7,459 nucleotides of DNA from an uncultured Caryophanales bacterium. GTDB taxonomy: Bacteria > Bacillota_I > Bacilli_A > Acholeplasmatales > Anaeroplasmataceae. Both the position numbers and the translations under genes were made by a program. The stretch is from NCBI GenBank assembly GCA_937885165.1, contig CAKZZJ010000003.1:1-7459 (forward strand), read 5' to 3'. Positions 1-5,612 of this stretch are shown here, piece by piece. The notes beneath the pieces were generated by a model, which was not told where the DNA came from, searched no databases, and saw only the letters and a list, made by a program, of their open reading frames with translations. Positions within the stretch are counted from its first letter, which is position 1, and each line of letters begins with the position of its first letter.

Positions 1-1215
1 TATGAAGCTGGAGTTAAAGATGACGGATATATTTCTGGACAACAAGTCTCTGATTCGACTAGAAAAGATGTTTCTAGATGGATCTATGAATCCATATATC
101 CTAGAATTACTCCTTCTATAGAAGTTCTATCATATGAAGAAAAGAAGATAATAAAAGTCACATTTTATGGTCATAATAGACCATATTCTTCAAATGGGAA
201 TTATCTAATAAGAATCGGAACAGAAAATAAAAAGATGGCAACTGAGGAGTTGAAGAGACTTATTAAGCATGAAGATTATTCTTCAAATTGGGAAAATGAA
301 TCTTCAAATAAATCATATGATGATATCGATGATAATGCACTATTGGATTTCTATAATTCTTCTAAAGAATGTGGAAGGTTCAGTTTGACTGAGTATGACA
401 AAATTAAGATTCTTAATTCGCTTGATTTATTGATTGGTGATGAATTAAAAAATGCCGCGTGGGCATTGTTTGGAAAAAATGTAAAAATAGGTTTAAAACT
501 TGCAACTTATACAACTGATAATAAAGTTACATTCACCGATTTAAAATTAATAAATGGTAATATATATAATTTAGTGAATTCAGCATTAGATTATGTTTTA
601 AATAGGATTAATTGGAGATTGCTTATTGGAAGTAAGACCCGAGAACAAATCCCTGAAATACCAGAAAGAGCTTTAAGAGAAGTGATTGTTAATGCCTTTG
701 CTCATGCTGATTATGAAAGCACTCCAGAAATAGAAATTGGTATACATCCTGGAAAAATTGAGATATATAATCCAGGTACTTTTCCAGATGATTTGACGCC
801 ATTTGATTTCATTGAAAGAAATCTATCTTCATTTAGAAGAAATAAATTAATTTTAGATATTCTTTTCAGAAGCAAGCATGTTGAAAAGCAAGGAACCGGT
901 TTTCAAAGAGTTAATGAGTTGTGTAATGAATATGGAGTGGGATGGACATATAGAAAAGAAGCGTATGGTTTTTTCTTTGAATTTATCAGGACAAATGTCC
1001 AGTTAAATGTCCATATAAAAGAGAGCCTTACTGATTCTGAACAAATTGTATTTAATATAATTAGGGATAATGAAAAAATTACTAAATCGGAGATTGCCAT
1101 TAGGATTGGAAAATCAGAAAAAAGTGTTCAAAGAATCATTTCTTCATTAATTGAAAAGAAGTTGATACAAAGAGTTGGTTCAAATAAAACTGGTTACTGG
1201 GAGGTAATAAAATAA
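1..1215 (+). CDS. Schlafen AlbA_2 / HATPase_c_4 ATP-binding regulator with C-terminal winged helix (5' partial)
   Basis: The frame is open from base 1, so the gene starts upstream of the window; the first in-frame ATG (235) lies inside the fold and is not a credible start. Counting from the first in-window codon (404 residues), residues 1-85 match the second half of an AlbA_2 (Schlafen-type) domain, ending in the typical RPYSSNGNYLIRIG stretch. Residues 226-238, REVIVNAFAHADY, are the N-box of a GHKL/HATPase_c_4 domain, where N231 should bind ATP-Mg. NPG at 257-259 and QGTGF at 297-301 are its later motifs. Residues about 342-404 form a winged helix with the usual GYWEV end. A short N-V-Q-L-N-V-H linker joins the two, as is common in this family. 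Members are putative transcriptional or nucleic-acid regulators, frequent in accessory islands; the target is unknown. The NUDIX remnant follows 7 bp later and may have been co-transcribed. Confidence 0.85.
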   Translation, partial: YEAGVKDDGYISGQQVSDSTRKDVSRWIYESIYPRITPSIEVLSYEEKKIIKVTFYGHNRPYSSNGNYLIRIGTENKKMATEELKRLIKHEDYSSNWENESSNKSYDDIDDNALLDFYNSSKECGRFSLTEYDKIKILNSLDLLIGDELKNAAWALFGKNVKIGLKLATYTTDNKVTFTDLKLINGNIYNLVNSALDYVLNRINWRLLIGSKTREQIPEIPERALREVIVNAFAHADYESTPEIEIGIHPGKIEIYNPGTFPDDLTPFDFIERNLSSFRRNKLILDILFRSKHVEKQGTGFQRVNELCNEYGVGWTYRKEAYGFFFEFIRTNVQLNVHIKESLTDSEQIVFNIIRDNEKITKSEIAIRIGKSEKSVQRIISSLIEKKLIQRVGSNKTGYWEVIK

Positions 1216-1222
1216 AACAAAT

Positions 1223-1466
1223 ATGAGCGATAAAAAAAGATATTTCATTTAGAATAGATAACAAAAAATTTAATTATAGAGTATGCGCTATAATTATTAA
1301 TGATAATAAGATTCTTGCTTTAAAGGATGAAGTTTCACCATATTATTATCTTCCGGGTGGAAGAGTACAAGTAGGAGAAAGAGCCGAAGATGCATTACTT
1401 CGGGAAATGAAAGAAGAACTAGAAATAGATGCAAGTATTATTAGACCTCTAATGGATTTAAAATAA
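1223..1466 (+). pseudogene. NUDIX hydrolase, frameshifted and truncated
   Basis: ATG at 1223 reads M-S-D then enters a run of seven A's (1232-1238). With six A's the frame would continue K-K-D-I-S-F-R-I-D-N-K-K-F-N-Y-R-V-C-A-I-I, the usual beginning of a clostridial NUDIX subfamily. As written, the body lies in another frame (stop at 1464-1466). The NUDIX box is plain: GGRVQVGERAEDALLREMKEE, i.e. G-x5-E-x7-R-E-x2-E-E, followed by LEI in place of the more usual LGU. These enzymes hydrolyse nucleoside diphosphates linked to another moiety; the substrate cannot be inferred. Similarity to the family ends after I-I-R-P-L near 1451, so about half of the normal 140-160 residues is missing. A GGAGG at 1200-1204, inside the end of the preceding gene, is rather distant (18 nt) for a ribosome site. 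The gene should be inactive unless the A-run is a sequencing error, and even then it is truncated. Confidence 0.75.
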
Positions 1467-1520
1467 GAACTGAAATAGAATAAGAATTAAAACATGATAA
1501 ATTATTTAGATATTTATGGT
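1452..1520. other. Unassigned remnant between NUDIX fragment and IS end
   Basis: After the NUDIX similarity stops, the + strand carries a frame reading G-F-K-I-R-T-E-I-E, a TAG stop, then E-L-K-H-D-K-L-F-R-Y-L-W-L up to the IS end. Its amino-acid composition looks protein-like, but I do not recognise the family. It may be a scrap of a third gene that was interrupted by the insertion sequence at 1521. Confidence 0.25.
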
Positions 1521-1866
1521 TGCACTAGTCAAGAGAAAGTAGACACTAAGTCAAATATTTTTCTTTAAATTGCTTAGGCGTAAGATAATTTAAGGTATAA
1601 GGAGGTCTTTCATTATTAAAGAAATTAATGTATTCTTCGATGCTACTTTTAACATCATTTAATTTAGTGAATAACAATCATTAAATAATTCTTCCTTAAA
1701 CCATCCATTGATTGATTCCATATTAGAGTTATCAGTAGGAGTACCTGGACGAGACATGGAATGTATGATATTATTAATTTGAGCCAATTCATTAAAGCTC
1801 TTAGAAGCATATATAGACCCTTGATCAGTGTGCAAAATTGTCACAAGGTCTTTATATACTTTATAT
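1521..1866 (-). mobile_element. IS3-family (IS150-like) insertion sequence, right-end remnant
   Basis: The right terminus is TGCACTAGTCAAGAGAAAGT followed by AGACA (1521-1545), with the TG...CA end and the ...GTAGACA core typical of IS150-group inverted repeats. The orfB stop codon lies next to it on the minus strand (1546-1548). Only about 345 bp of an element normally 1.2-1.5 kb long remains. The left end, orfA and the first part of orfB are gone, and the sequence passes at roughly 1855-1868 into an unrelated AlbA_2/HATPase gene fragment. No matching left terminal repeat or target duplication is visible, so the remnant probably arose by deletion after insertion and is immobile. Confidence 0.75.
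1546..1866 (-). pseudogene. IS3/IS150-type transposase orfB, C-terminal fragment, frameshifted
   Basis: Read on the minus strand, residues L-V-T-I-L-H-T-D-Q-G-S-I-Y, then S-M-S-R-P-G-T-P-T-D-N-S-N-M-E-S-I-N-G-W-F-K-E-E are the second half of the DDE integrase core (rve). The D of HTDQG and the E of NMESINGWFKEE are the second and third catalytic residues; the first D lay in the lost part. The upper frame stops at 1659-1661. The continuation D-V-K-S-S-I-E-E-Y-I-N-F-F-N-N-E-R-P-P-Y, then T-L-N-Y-L-T-P-K-Q-F-K-E-K-Y-L-T, lies in another frame and ends at 1546-1548, so an indel sits near 1655-1672. The protein is non-functional through both truncation and frameshift. Confidence 0.8.
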
Positions 1867-1867
1867 A

Positions 1868-2274
1868 GGCATAAATGCAGCAAATATTGATGAATTTTTA
1901 AGAGGAAAAAGTAGACCTATTAATAGAGCATTAACAAAAATTGCTATGAATATTGATATAACAGACCAAACAGGAAAAGGTAATAAAGATATAGTGAAAG
2001 AATATGGCCCAGATGCTTTTGAAATATCTGAAAATTTGCTAACCGTTAAAATACCATATAATCCATTAGCATTAAATCATGAATATGTTAATGATGCCAA
2101 AACTTTAGAAGAAAAAATTATTGATTTAATACAAGAAAATAACAAAATAACAAGGTTATTATGGCAGAAAAAACTGGAGTTTCAAAAGTTACAATTGAAA
2201 GATGTATTAAATCATCATCTAAATTTTTTTATGTTGGCTATAAAAAAGGTGGGCACTGGGAAGTAAAGAAGTAA
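1868..2274 (+). pseudogene. Second AlbA_2/HATPase_c_4 ATP-binding protein, C-terminal fragment, frameshifted
   Basis: Starting within I-N-A-A-N-I-D-E-F-L-R-G-K-S-R-P-I-N-R, the frame matches the last third of a HATPase_c_4 domain: D-Q-T-G-K-G-N-K-D-I-V-K-E-Y-G is the G-box region, and E-N-L-L-T-V-K-I-P-Y is the closing strand. It leads into I-I-D-L-I-Q-E-N-N-K-I-T of a winged helix. That frame then reads nonsense and stops at 2266. A frame one base back gives M-A-E-K-T-G-V-S-K-V-T-I-E-R-C-I then G-Y-K-K-G-G-H-W-E-V-K-K and a TAA at 2272-2274, which is the proper recognition helix and wing. A one-base deletion (or two-base gain) near 2150-2160 explains the break. The N-terminal AlbA_2 domain and ATP-binding N-box are missing, replaced by the IS remnant. 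Sequence differs clearly from the copy at 1-1215, so this is a paralogue, not a duplicate. Confidence 0.75.
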
Positions 2275-2283
2275 TATAATTAT

Positions 2284-2316
2284 AAGCATCTATCTGCAAT
2301 ACGGTAGATGCTTTTT
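2284..2316 (+). terminator. Intrinsic terminator after the AlbA_2 fragment
   Basis: AAGCATCTA (2284-2292) pairs perfectly with TAGATGCTT (2305-2313) around a 12-nt loop, and the run TTTTT (2312-2316) follows. It lies 10 bp after the stop of the frameshifted fragment, as expected for that gene's original terminator. Confidence 0.75.
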
Positions 2317-2423
2317 AAATATCTGCCACGCCAGTCACGTGTCCCTAAGCGTAAATACTTATAAATTTCAAAAAAGGTGCATTGTATTAAATAAACTGTT
2401 TTATTACAATTTGAGAATTATGG
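2317..2423. other. Gene-free spacer with a GC-rich island
   Basis: No supported gene is seen here. A short stretch (2324-2351) is much richer in G and C than its surroundings and includes CACGTG. On the minus strand a short open frame runs through it (Y-K-Y-L-R-L-G-T-R-D-W-R-G-R-Y-L-K-S-I), but I see no start or ribosome site. It may be a scrap of a lost element. Confidence 0.3.
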
Positions 2424-2452
2424 CATTTTACTTATCGTAAAATGTTTTTTTT
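2424..2452 (+). terminator. Strong intrinsic terminator-like hairpin
   Basis: CATTTTAC (2424-2431) pairs perfectly with GTAAAATG (2437-2444) around a 5-nt loop and is followed by eight T's (2445-2452). No gene ends just upstream; it may be left over from a lost gene, or it may insulate the DUF1016 promoter from transcription coming from the left. Confidence 0.7.
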
Positions 2453-2543
2453 ATAAAAATAAAACCATAATGCAACGAAAGAAGCATAAATGATATTTTT
2501 TAAAAAATTTTTAATTTAGTATGTAAAAAATACATTTATGTTG

Positions 2544-2549
2544 TATAAT
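2544..2549 (+). promoter_or_regulatory. -10 element (TATAAT) for the DUF1016 gene
   Basis: A perfect TATAAT lies about 31 bp before the ATG at 2580. No good -35 is seen at the expected 2520-2527 (reads about TATGTAA), so the assignment rests on the -10 box. Its presence argues against the upstream in-frame ATG at 2538. Confidence 0.5.
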
Positions 2550-2579
2550 AGTACTAGAAAGAATAAGGAGCTGTCTGTT

Positions 2580-3598
2580 ATGAAAGAAATTGTTAACACT
2601 AGTATTATTAAAGATATTAAGCAAATAATTGAAGAATCAAAAAGAATCGTTGTTAAAAATGTAAATACTATAATGCTTCAAACTTATTGGAGTATAGGTA
2701 AAAGAATTGTAGAAGAAGAACAAAAAGGGAATGAAAAAGCCGAATATGGTTCAAAGTTACTTATTACACTTTCTAAAGAATTGACTAGAGAGTATGGAAA
2801 AGGGTTTTCTAAATCTAATTTGTTTTCAATGCGTAGATTTTACCTTGAAAATCAAAAATTCCAAACACTGTCTGGAAAATTGAGTTGGTCTCATTATTTA
2901 CTTCTTTTAGGAGTTTCAGATTTAAACGCTAGATCTTTTTATCAACATGAATGTGAAAACTCAAATTGGAGTGTTAGAGAACTTGATAGGCAGATTGATT
3001 CTGGACTATATGAAAGATTATTACTTTCTAAAGGAGAAGCAAATAAGCGTATAGTATTAGAAATGGCAAATAAAGGTGTGACTTATCAAACTCCAGATAG
3101 TTTTATAAAAGACCCTATGGTTTTAGAATTTATTGGTTTACCTGAAAAACCTTTCTCAGAATCCAATTTGGAAAAAGCGATTGTTAATCATATAGAGGAT
3201 TTTTACTAGAACTTGGTAGAGGATTCATGTTTGTTGGTACGCAGCAAAGAATTTCTATTGCTGGAATGAATTATTATGTTGATATGGTGTTTTATAATAA
3301 GATATTAAAATCATATGTATTAATAGATTTAAAAATGAATAATCTAAAGCCTGATAACTTTGGCCAAATGAATATGTATATTAATTATTATAAAGAGGAA
3401 GTAAATGATGAAGGTGACCAAGATCCAATAGGAATAATCCTTTGTGCCAAAAAAGAAGAAGCACTTGCAAGAATGTCTATTAAAGGAATTGACAATAATA
3501 TTTATGCTGCAAAATATACAACAGTAATGCCTGATATAGAGTTGTTGCAAGCAGAAGTTCAAAAAGTTGTTGAACAATATAACGAAGGTAAAAAGTAA
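2580..3598 (+). pseudogene. DUF1016 / YhcG-type PDDEXK nuclease domain protein, split by a one-base frameshift
   Basis: The start at 2580 is chosen because AAGGAG (2565-2570) lies 9 nt ahead; the in-frame ATG at 2538 has no ribosome site and overlaps the -10 box. The first frame (209 residues, stop 3207-3209) holds the DUF1016 N-terminal helical domain, with the marks YWSIGKRIVEEEQKG, YGKGFSKSNLFSMRRFY and LSWSHYLLLL. The second frame carries the PDDEXK nuclease. Adding one T to the T5 run at 3200-3204 joins them as E-D-F-L-L-E-L-G-R-G-F-M-F-V-G, giving 339 residues, a normal length for the family. Joined numbering puts the catalytic candidates at D235 (YYVDMVFYN) and D250-L-K252, with Q263 in FGQMNMY. 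The family is common beside restriction and other defence loci; its precise role is unclear. As written, translation yields two separate halves; a sequencing error in the T-run is a real alternative. Confidence 0.85.
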
Positions 3599-3802
3599 TA
3601 TTAAACAAAAATTATTAAATAATTATTGATTCAAAATCTGTAATTATTTTTGAATAATCCATTTACTTAAAATAAAAGATGAATTATAACAATAATTTAA
3701 ATCCCCAAAACTATATTTTGATGATTTAATTATAGAATTTATACTAGAGATTTTTCTATTTTTATATTGAAAAAGTTTATATATATTGCAAGAGTTGATT
3801 AT

Positions 3803-3928
3803 ATGCATAAAACTAATACTAATATATCATTGATGCTAGGTGTTGTGGATGCTTTTGTTCTACCAAATATAACACCTTTTTATTTTTATAGAGGGAAAAA
3901 TTTACCAAGATTTTTCAAATTAATGTAA
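3803..3928 (+). other. Possible 41-residue small ORF or gene scrap
   Basis: ATG at 3803 to TAA at 3928 encodes a small peptide with a hydrophobic middle (S-L-M-L-G-V-V-D-A-F-V-L-P-N-I-T-P-F-Y-F) and a basic end. No good ribosome site precedes it and I do not recognise it. It could be the tail of a lost membrane protein or chance. A terminator-like hairpin overlaps it, which argues against a real gene. Confidence 0.15.
3838..3887 (+). terminator. Weak terminator-like hairpin
   Basis: AGGTGTT (3838-3844) pairs with AACACCT (3871-3877), with a possible inner TGG/CCA pairing, and T-rich sequence (T5-A-T5) follows. It could end transcripts from the nuclease gene, although it lies 240 bp beyond that gene. 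Confidence 0.35.
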
Positions 3929-3950
3929 TAATTATCTGACGACAAAATTA

Positions 3951-3979
3951 TTGATTAAGCCACAAAAGTATGTTAAAAT
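3951..3979 (+). promoter_or_regulatory. Sigma-A-type promoter of the HAD lipoprotein gene
   Basis: TTGATT (3951-3956), a 17-bp spacer and TAAAAT (3974-3979), with TG one base upstream of the -10 (extended -10). Transcription would begin near 3986, about 54 bp ahead of the ATG. Confidence 0.6.
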
Positions 3980-4039
3980 CAAAAAGAAGATTTATTTTAA
4001 ATCATTATATTGAAAAATAATTAATAGCAGGAGAATAAG

Positions 4040-5134
4040 ATGAAGAAAAAATATTTATTTGGATTATTATCATTATTATTTGTTATGCTACTTATAAGCT
4101 GTAGTTCTAAAAAAGATGAAAAAGTATATTTTGAAAGCTGGAATGAATGTACATCTTTAACAGCTTTAAAAGAATATGTAGAAGATGTTACTAATGAAAA
4201 ATCAGCAAATTACATCCCTGTTGAAGACAGAATAGCTACATTTGATATGGATGGTACATTTATAGGTGAATTATATCCATCTTATTTTGAATATAATATG
4301 CTTGAATATCGTGTTTTAGATGATCCTACTTATAAAGATATAGCACCTAGTGATGTTGTTGAAACTGCACAGGATATTAGAGACTTTGTAAGAACTGGTA
4401 AATCATTACCAAGATATAATGATGAATATGGATTTGATATTAAACATGCATATGCTGCCGCAAAAGCTTATTCTGGAATGACTATTGCTCAATTTGATCA
4501 ATATGTAAAAGACTTTGCTTCTAAGTCTGTAAATGGTTTTTCTAATATGACTTATGCAAAATCATTCTATCAACCAATGCTTGAAGTATTTGATTATCTT
4601 GATGACAATGATTTTACTTTCTATGTAATATCTGGTTCAGATAGATTCATCTGCCGTTCTTTAGTTGAATCAATCGGTATTCCAGCTAACAGAGTTATCG
4701 GTATGGATGTTGAGCTTAAAACTACCGAGCAGGGCGATGAAGCAGGAGTTAACTATACTTGTGGTGTAAATGAAAAATTAATCAGAACTGACAATTTGCT
4801 TATCAAGAATTTAAAAACAAATAAGGTAAAACAGATTGCTCAAGAAATCGGTAAAATTCCTGTACTTTCTTTTGGTAATTCAGGCGGTGACTCTGCAATG
4901 CACAATTACTGTCTTAGTAATTCATATAAATCTATGACCTTTATGCTTGTTGCCGATGATGATACAAGAGATCATGCAAAAAAATATGGCGAAGATGATG
5001 AAGCATTCAATGCACGTATAGCTAAACTAAATTCTGATTGGACTAAAGCAAACTATAATGTTATCTCTATGAAGAATGATTTTAAAACTATCTATGGCAC
5101 TAATGTCATAAAGACTGATTTTGTTTACCAATAA
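4040..5134 (+). CDS. Lipoprotein with HAD-superfamily (SerB-like) phosphatase domain
   Basis: Predicted 364-residue surface lipoprotein. AGGAG (4029-4033) lies 6 nt ahead of the ATG. The start is a lipoprotein signal: K2-K3-K4, a hydrophobic core at 5-19, and lipobox L18-I-S-C21, so C21 should be lipidated and the protein anchored outside the membrane. The HAD motifs appear in order: motif I F-D69-M-D71-G-T (nucleophile D69, acid/base D71), motif II S198 in FYVISGSDRF, a candidate motif III lysine near K262, and motif IV S-F-G-N-S-G-G-D284-S-A-M. The region 75-190 between motifs I and II is a large helical cap. HAD phosphatases remove phosphate from small substrates; the substrate here is unknown, and an external phosphate-scavenging role is inference. 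The gene is intact, has its own promoter and stands alone, in contrast to its broken neighbours. Confidence 0.85.
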   Translation: MKKKYLFGLLSLLFVMLLISCSSKKDEKVYFESWNECTSLTALKEYVEDVTNEKSANYIPVEDRIATFDMDGTFIGELYPSYFEYNMLEYRVLDDPTYKDIAPSDVVETAQDIRDFVRTGKSLPRYNDEYGFDIKHAYAAAKAYSGMTIAQFDQYVKDFASKSVNGFSNMTYAKSFYQPMLEVFDYLDDNDFTFYVISGSDRFICRSLVESIGIPANRVIGMDVELKTTEQGDEAGVNYTCGVNEKLIRTDNLLIKNLKTNKVKQIAQEIGKIPVLSFGNSGGDSAMHNYCLSNSYKSMTFMLVADDDTRDHAKKYGEDDEAFNARIAKLNSDWTKANYNVISMKNDFKTIYGTNVIKTDFVYQ

Positions 5135-5162
5135 TAAATTTAAATAATTGCTAATTTTAAAT

Positions 5163-5213
5163 AAATTTCCTCCATAAACTACTATACGATAGTAGAAACT
5201 GGAGGAATTTTTT
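5163..5213 (+). promoter_or_regulatory. Large hairpin: terminator of lipoprotein gene and mask over the next ribosome site
   Basis: TTCCTCCA (5167-5174) pairs with TGGAGGAA (5200-5207), and CTACTA (5179-5184) pairs with TAGTAG (5190-5195) around TACGA, with a 4x4 internal loop between. Six T's follow (5208-5213), so it is a good intrinsic terminator 30 bp after the lipoprotein stop. The 3' arm contains the GGAGG ribosome site of the AbiEi-like gene, and the T-run ends directly at its ATG. Read-through RNA would therefore have that site hidden. AbiEi antitoxins studied elsewhere repress their own operon by binding inverted repeats in the promoter region; whether this one serves that way is inference. 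Confidence 0.6.
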
Positions 5214-5603
5214 ATGATTATGACTATTGATATTTTATTACTGAAATTTAAAAATTATTCTAATATTTATAATAAAATTTCAAATGAAGAAAAAAATAAT
5301 AATTTAATTAAGTTAAAAAGAGGTTTATATGAAACAAATATAAATGCAAATCCATATACAATAGCTAATGTCTTATTTTCTCCTTCATACATCTCTTTTG
5401 AAACTGCATTAGCCTATTATGGACTGATACCTGAAAGGGTATATGCTATTAAATCAGCAACATTTAAGAAGAATAAAAAGAAAAAATATAATAATAGTTT
5501 TGGTTTATTTTTATATCAAGATGTCAATCCAAATGCTTATCCTTATGATATCAATCAAATATTAAAGAAGAAACAAATGATTTTAATTGACTATATTCCA
5601 TAA
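5214..5603 (+). CDS. AbiEi-like type IV antitoxin, C-terminally truncated
   Basis: A 129-residue protein. Start ATG 5214 has GGAGG (5201-5205) 8 nt ahead; a second ATG at 5220 is too far away. L-I-K-L-K-R-G-L-Y-E (31-40) is the end of the N-terminal winged helix. P-S-Y-I-S-F-E-T-A-L-A-Y-Y-G-L-I-P-E-R-V-Y (57-77) is the hallmark core of AbiEi antitoxins, followed by a basic K-N-K-K-K-K-K patch. Relatives have about 180-270 residues and continue into the segment containing an S-P-E-K-A-L-C-D-like motif and the C-terminal domain; here similarity ends near residue 114 and a short unrelated-looking tail follows. No AbiEii nucleotidyltransferase toxin lies downstream. It may be an orphaned remnant, or a short DNA-binding form that still regulates. 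The interlocked repeat element starts 10 bp after the stop codon and may have caused the truncation. Confidence 0.65.
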   Translation: MIMTIDILLLKFKNYSNIYNKISNEEKNNNLIKLKRGLYETNINANPYTIANVLFSPSYISFETALAYYGLIPERVYAIKSATFKKNKKKKYNNSFGLFLYQDVNPNAYPYDINQILKKKQMILIDYIP

Positions 5604-5612
5604 AAAAATAAA

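Larger units (their letters stand above)
3599..4039. other. Long AT-rich intergenic region
   Basis: About 440 bp with no convincing gene. It holds the weak hairpin and 41-codon frame listed separately, and the promoter of the lipoprotein gene at its right end. There is no clear terminator directly after the nuclease gene: ATTCAAAA/TTTTGAAT at 3629-3655 can pair but lacks a T-run. Confidence 0.6.

Noticed and set aside
990..1001. GGACAAATGTCC palindrome as an operator
   Set aside because: It lies inside a coding linker and is accounted for by the repeated codons there.
903..1100. Minus-strand open frame of 65 codons
   Set aside because: It lies wholly inside the well-supported AlbA_2 gene on the other strand, has no ribosome site and gives no recognisable protein.
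2538..2579. Upstream in-frame ATG for the DUF1016 gene
   Set aside because: It overlaps the TATAAT box and has no ribosome site, whereas ATG 2580 has AAGGAG at good spacing.
3195..3215. Programmed -1 frameshift between the two DUF1016 halves
   Set aside because: The site does not form a standard X-XXY-YYZ heptamer, and no clear stimulating hairpin follows; a lost T is simpler.
3344..3577. Minus-strand open frame of 77 codons
   Set aside because: It is the shadow of the DUF1016 nuclease domain, whose catalytic residues are plain on the + strand.
3629..3655. ATTCAAAA/TTTTGAAT hairpin as terminator of the nuclease gene
   Set aside because: The stem is almost all A-T, the loop is 11 nt and there is no T-run after it.
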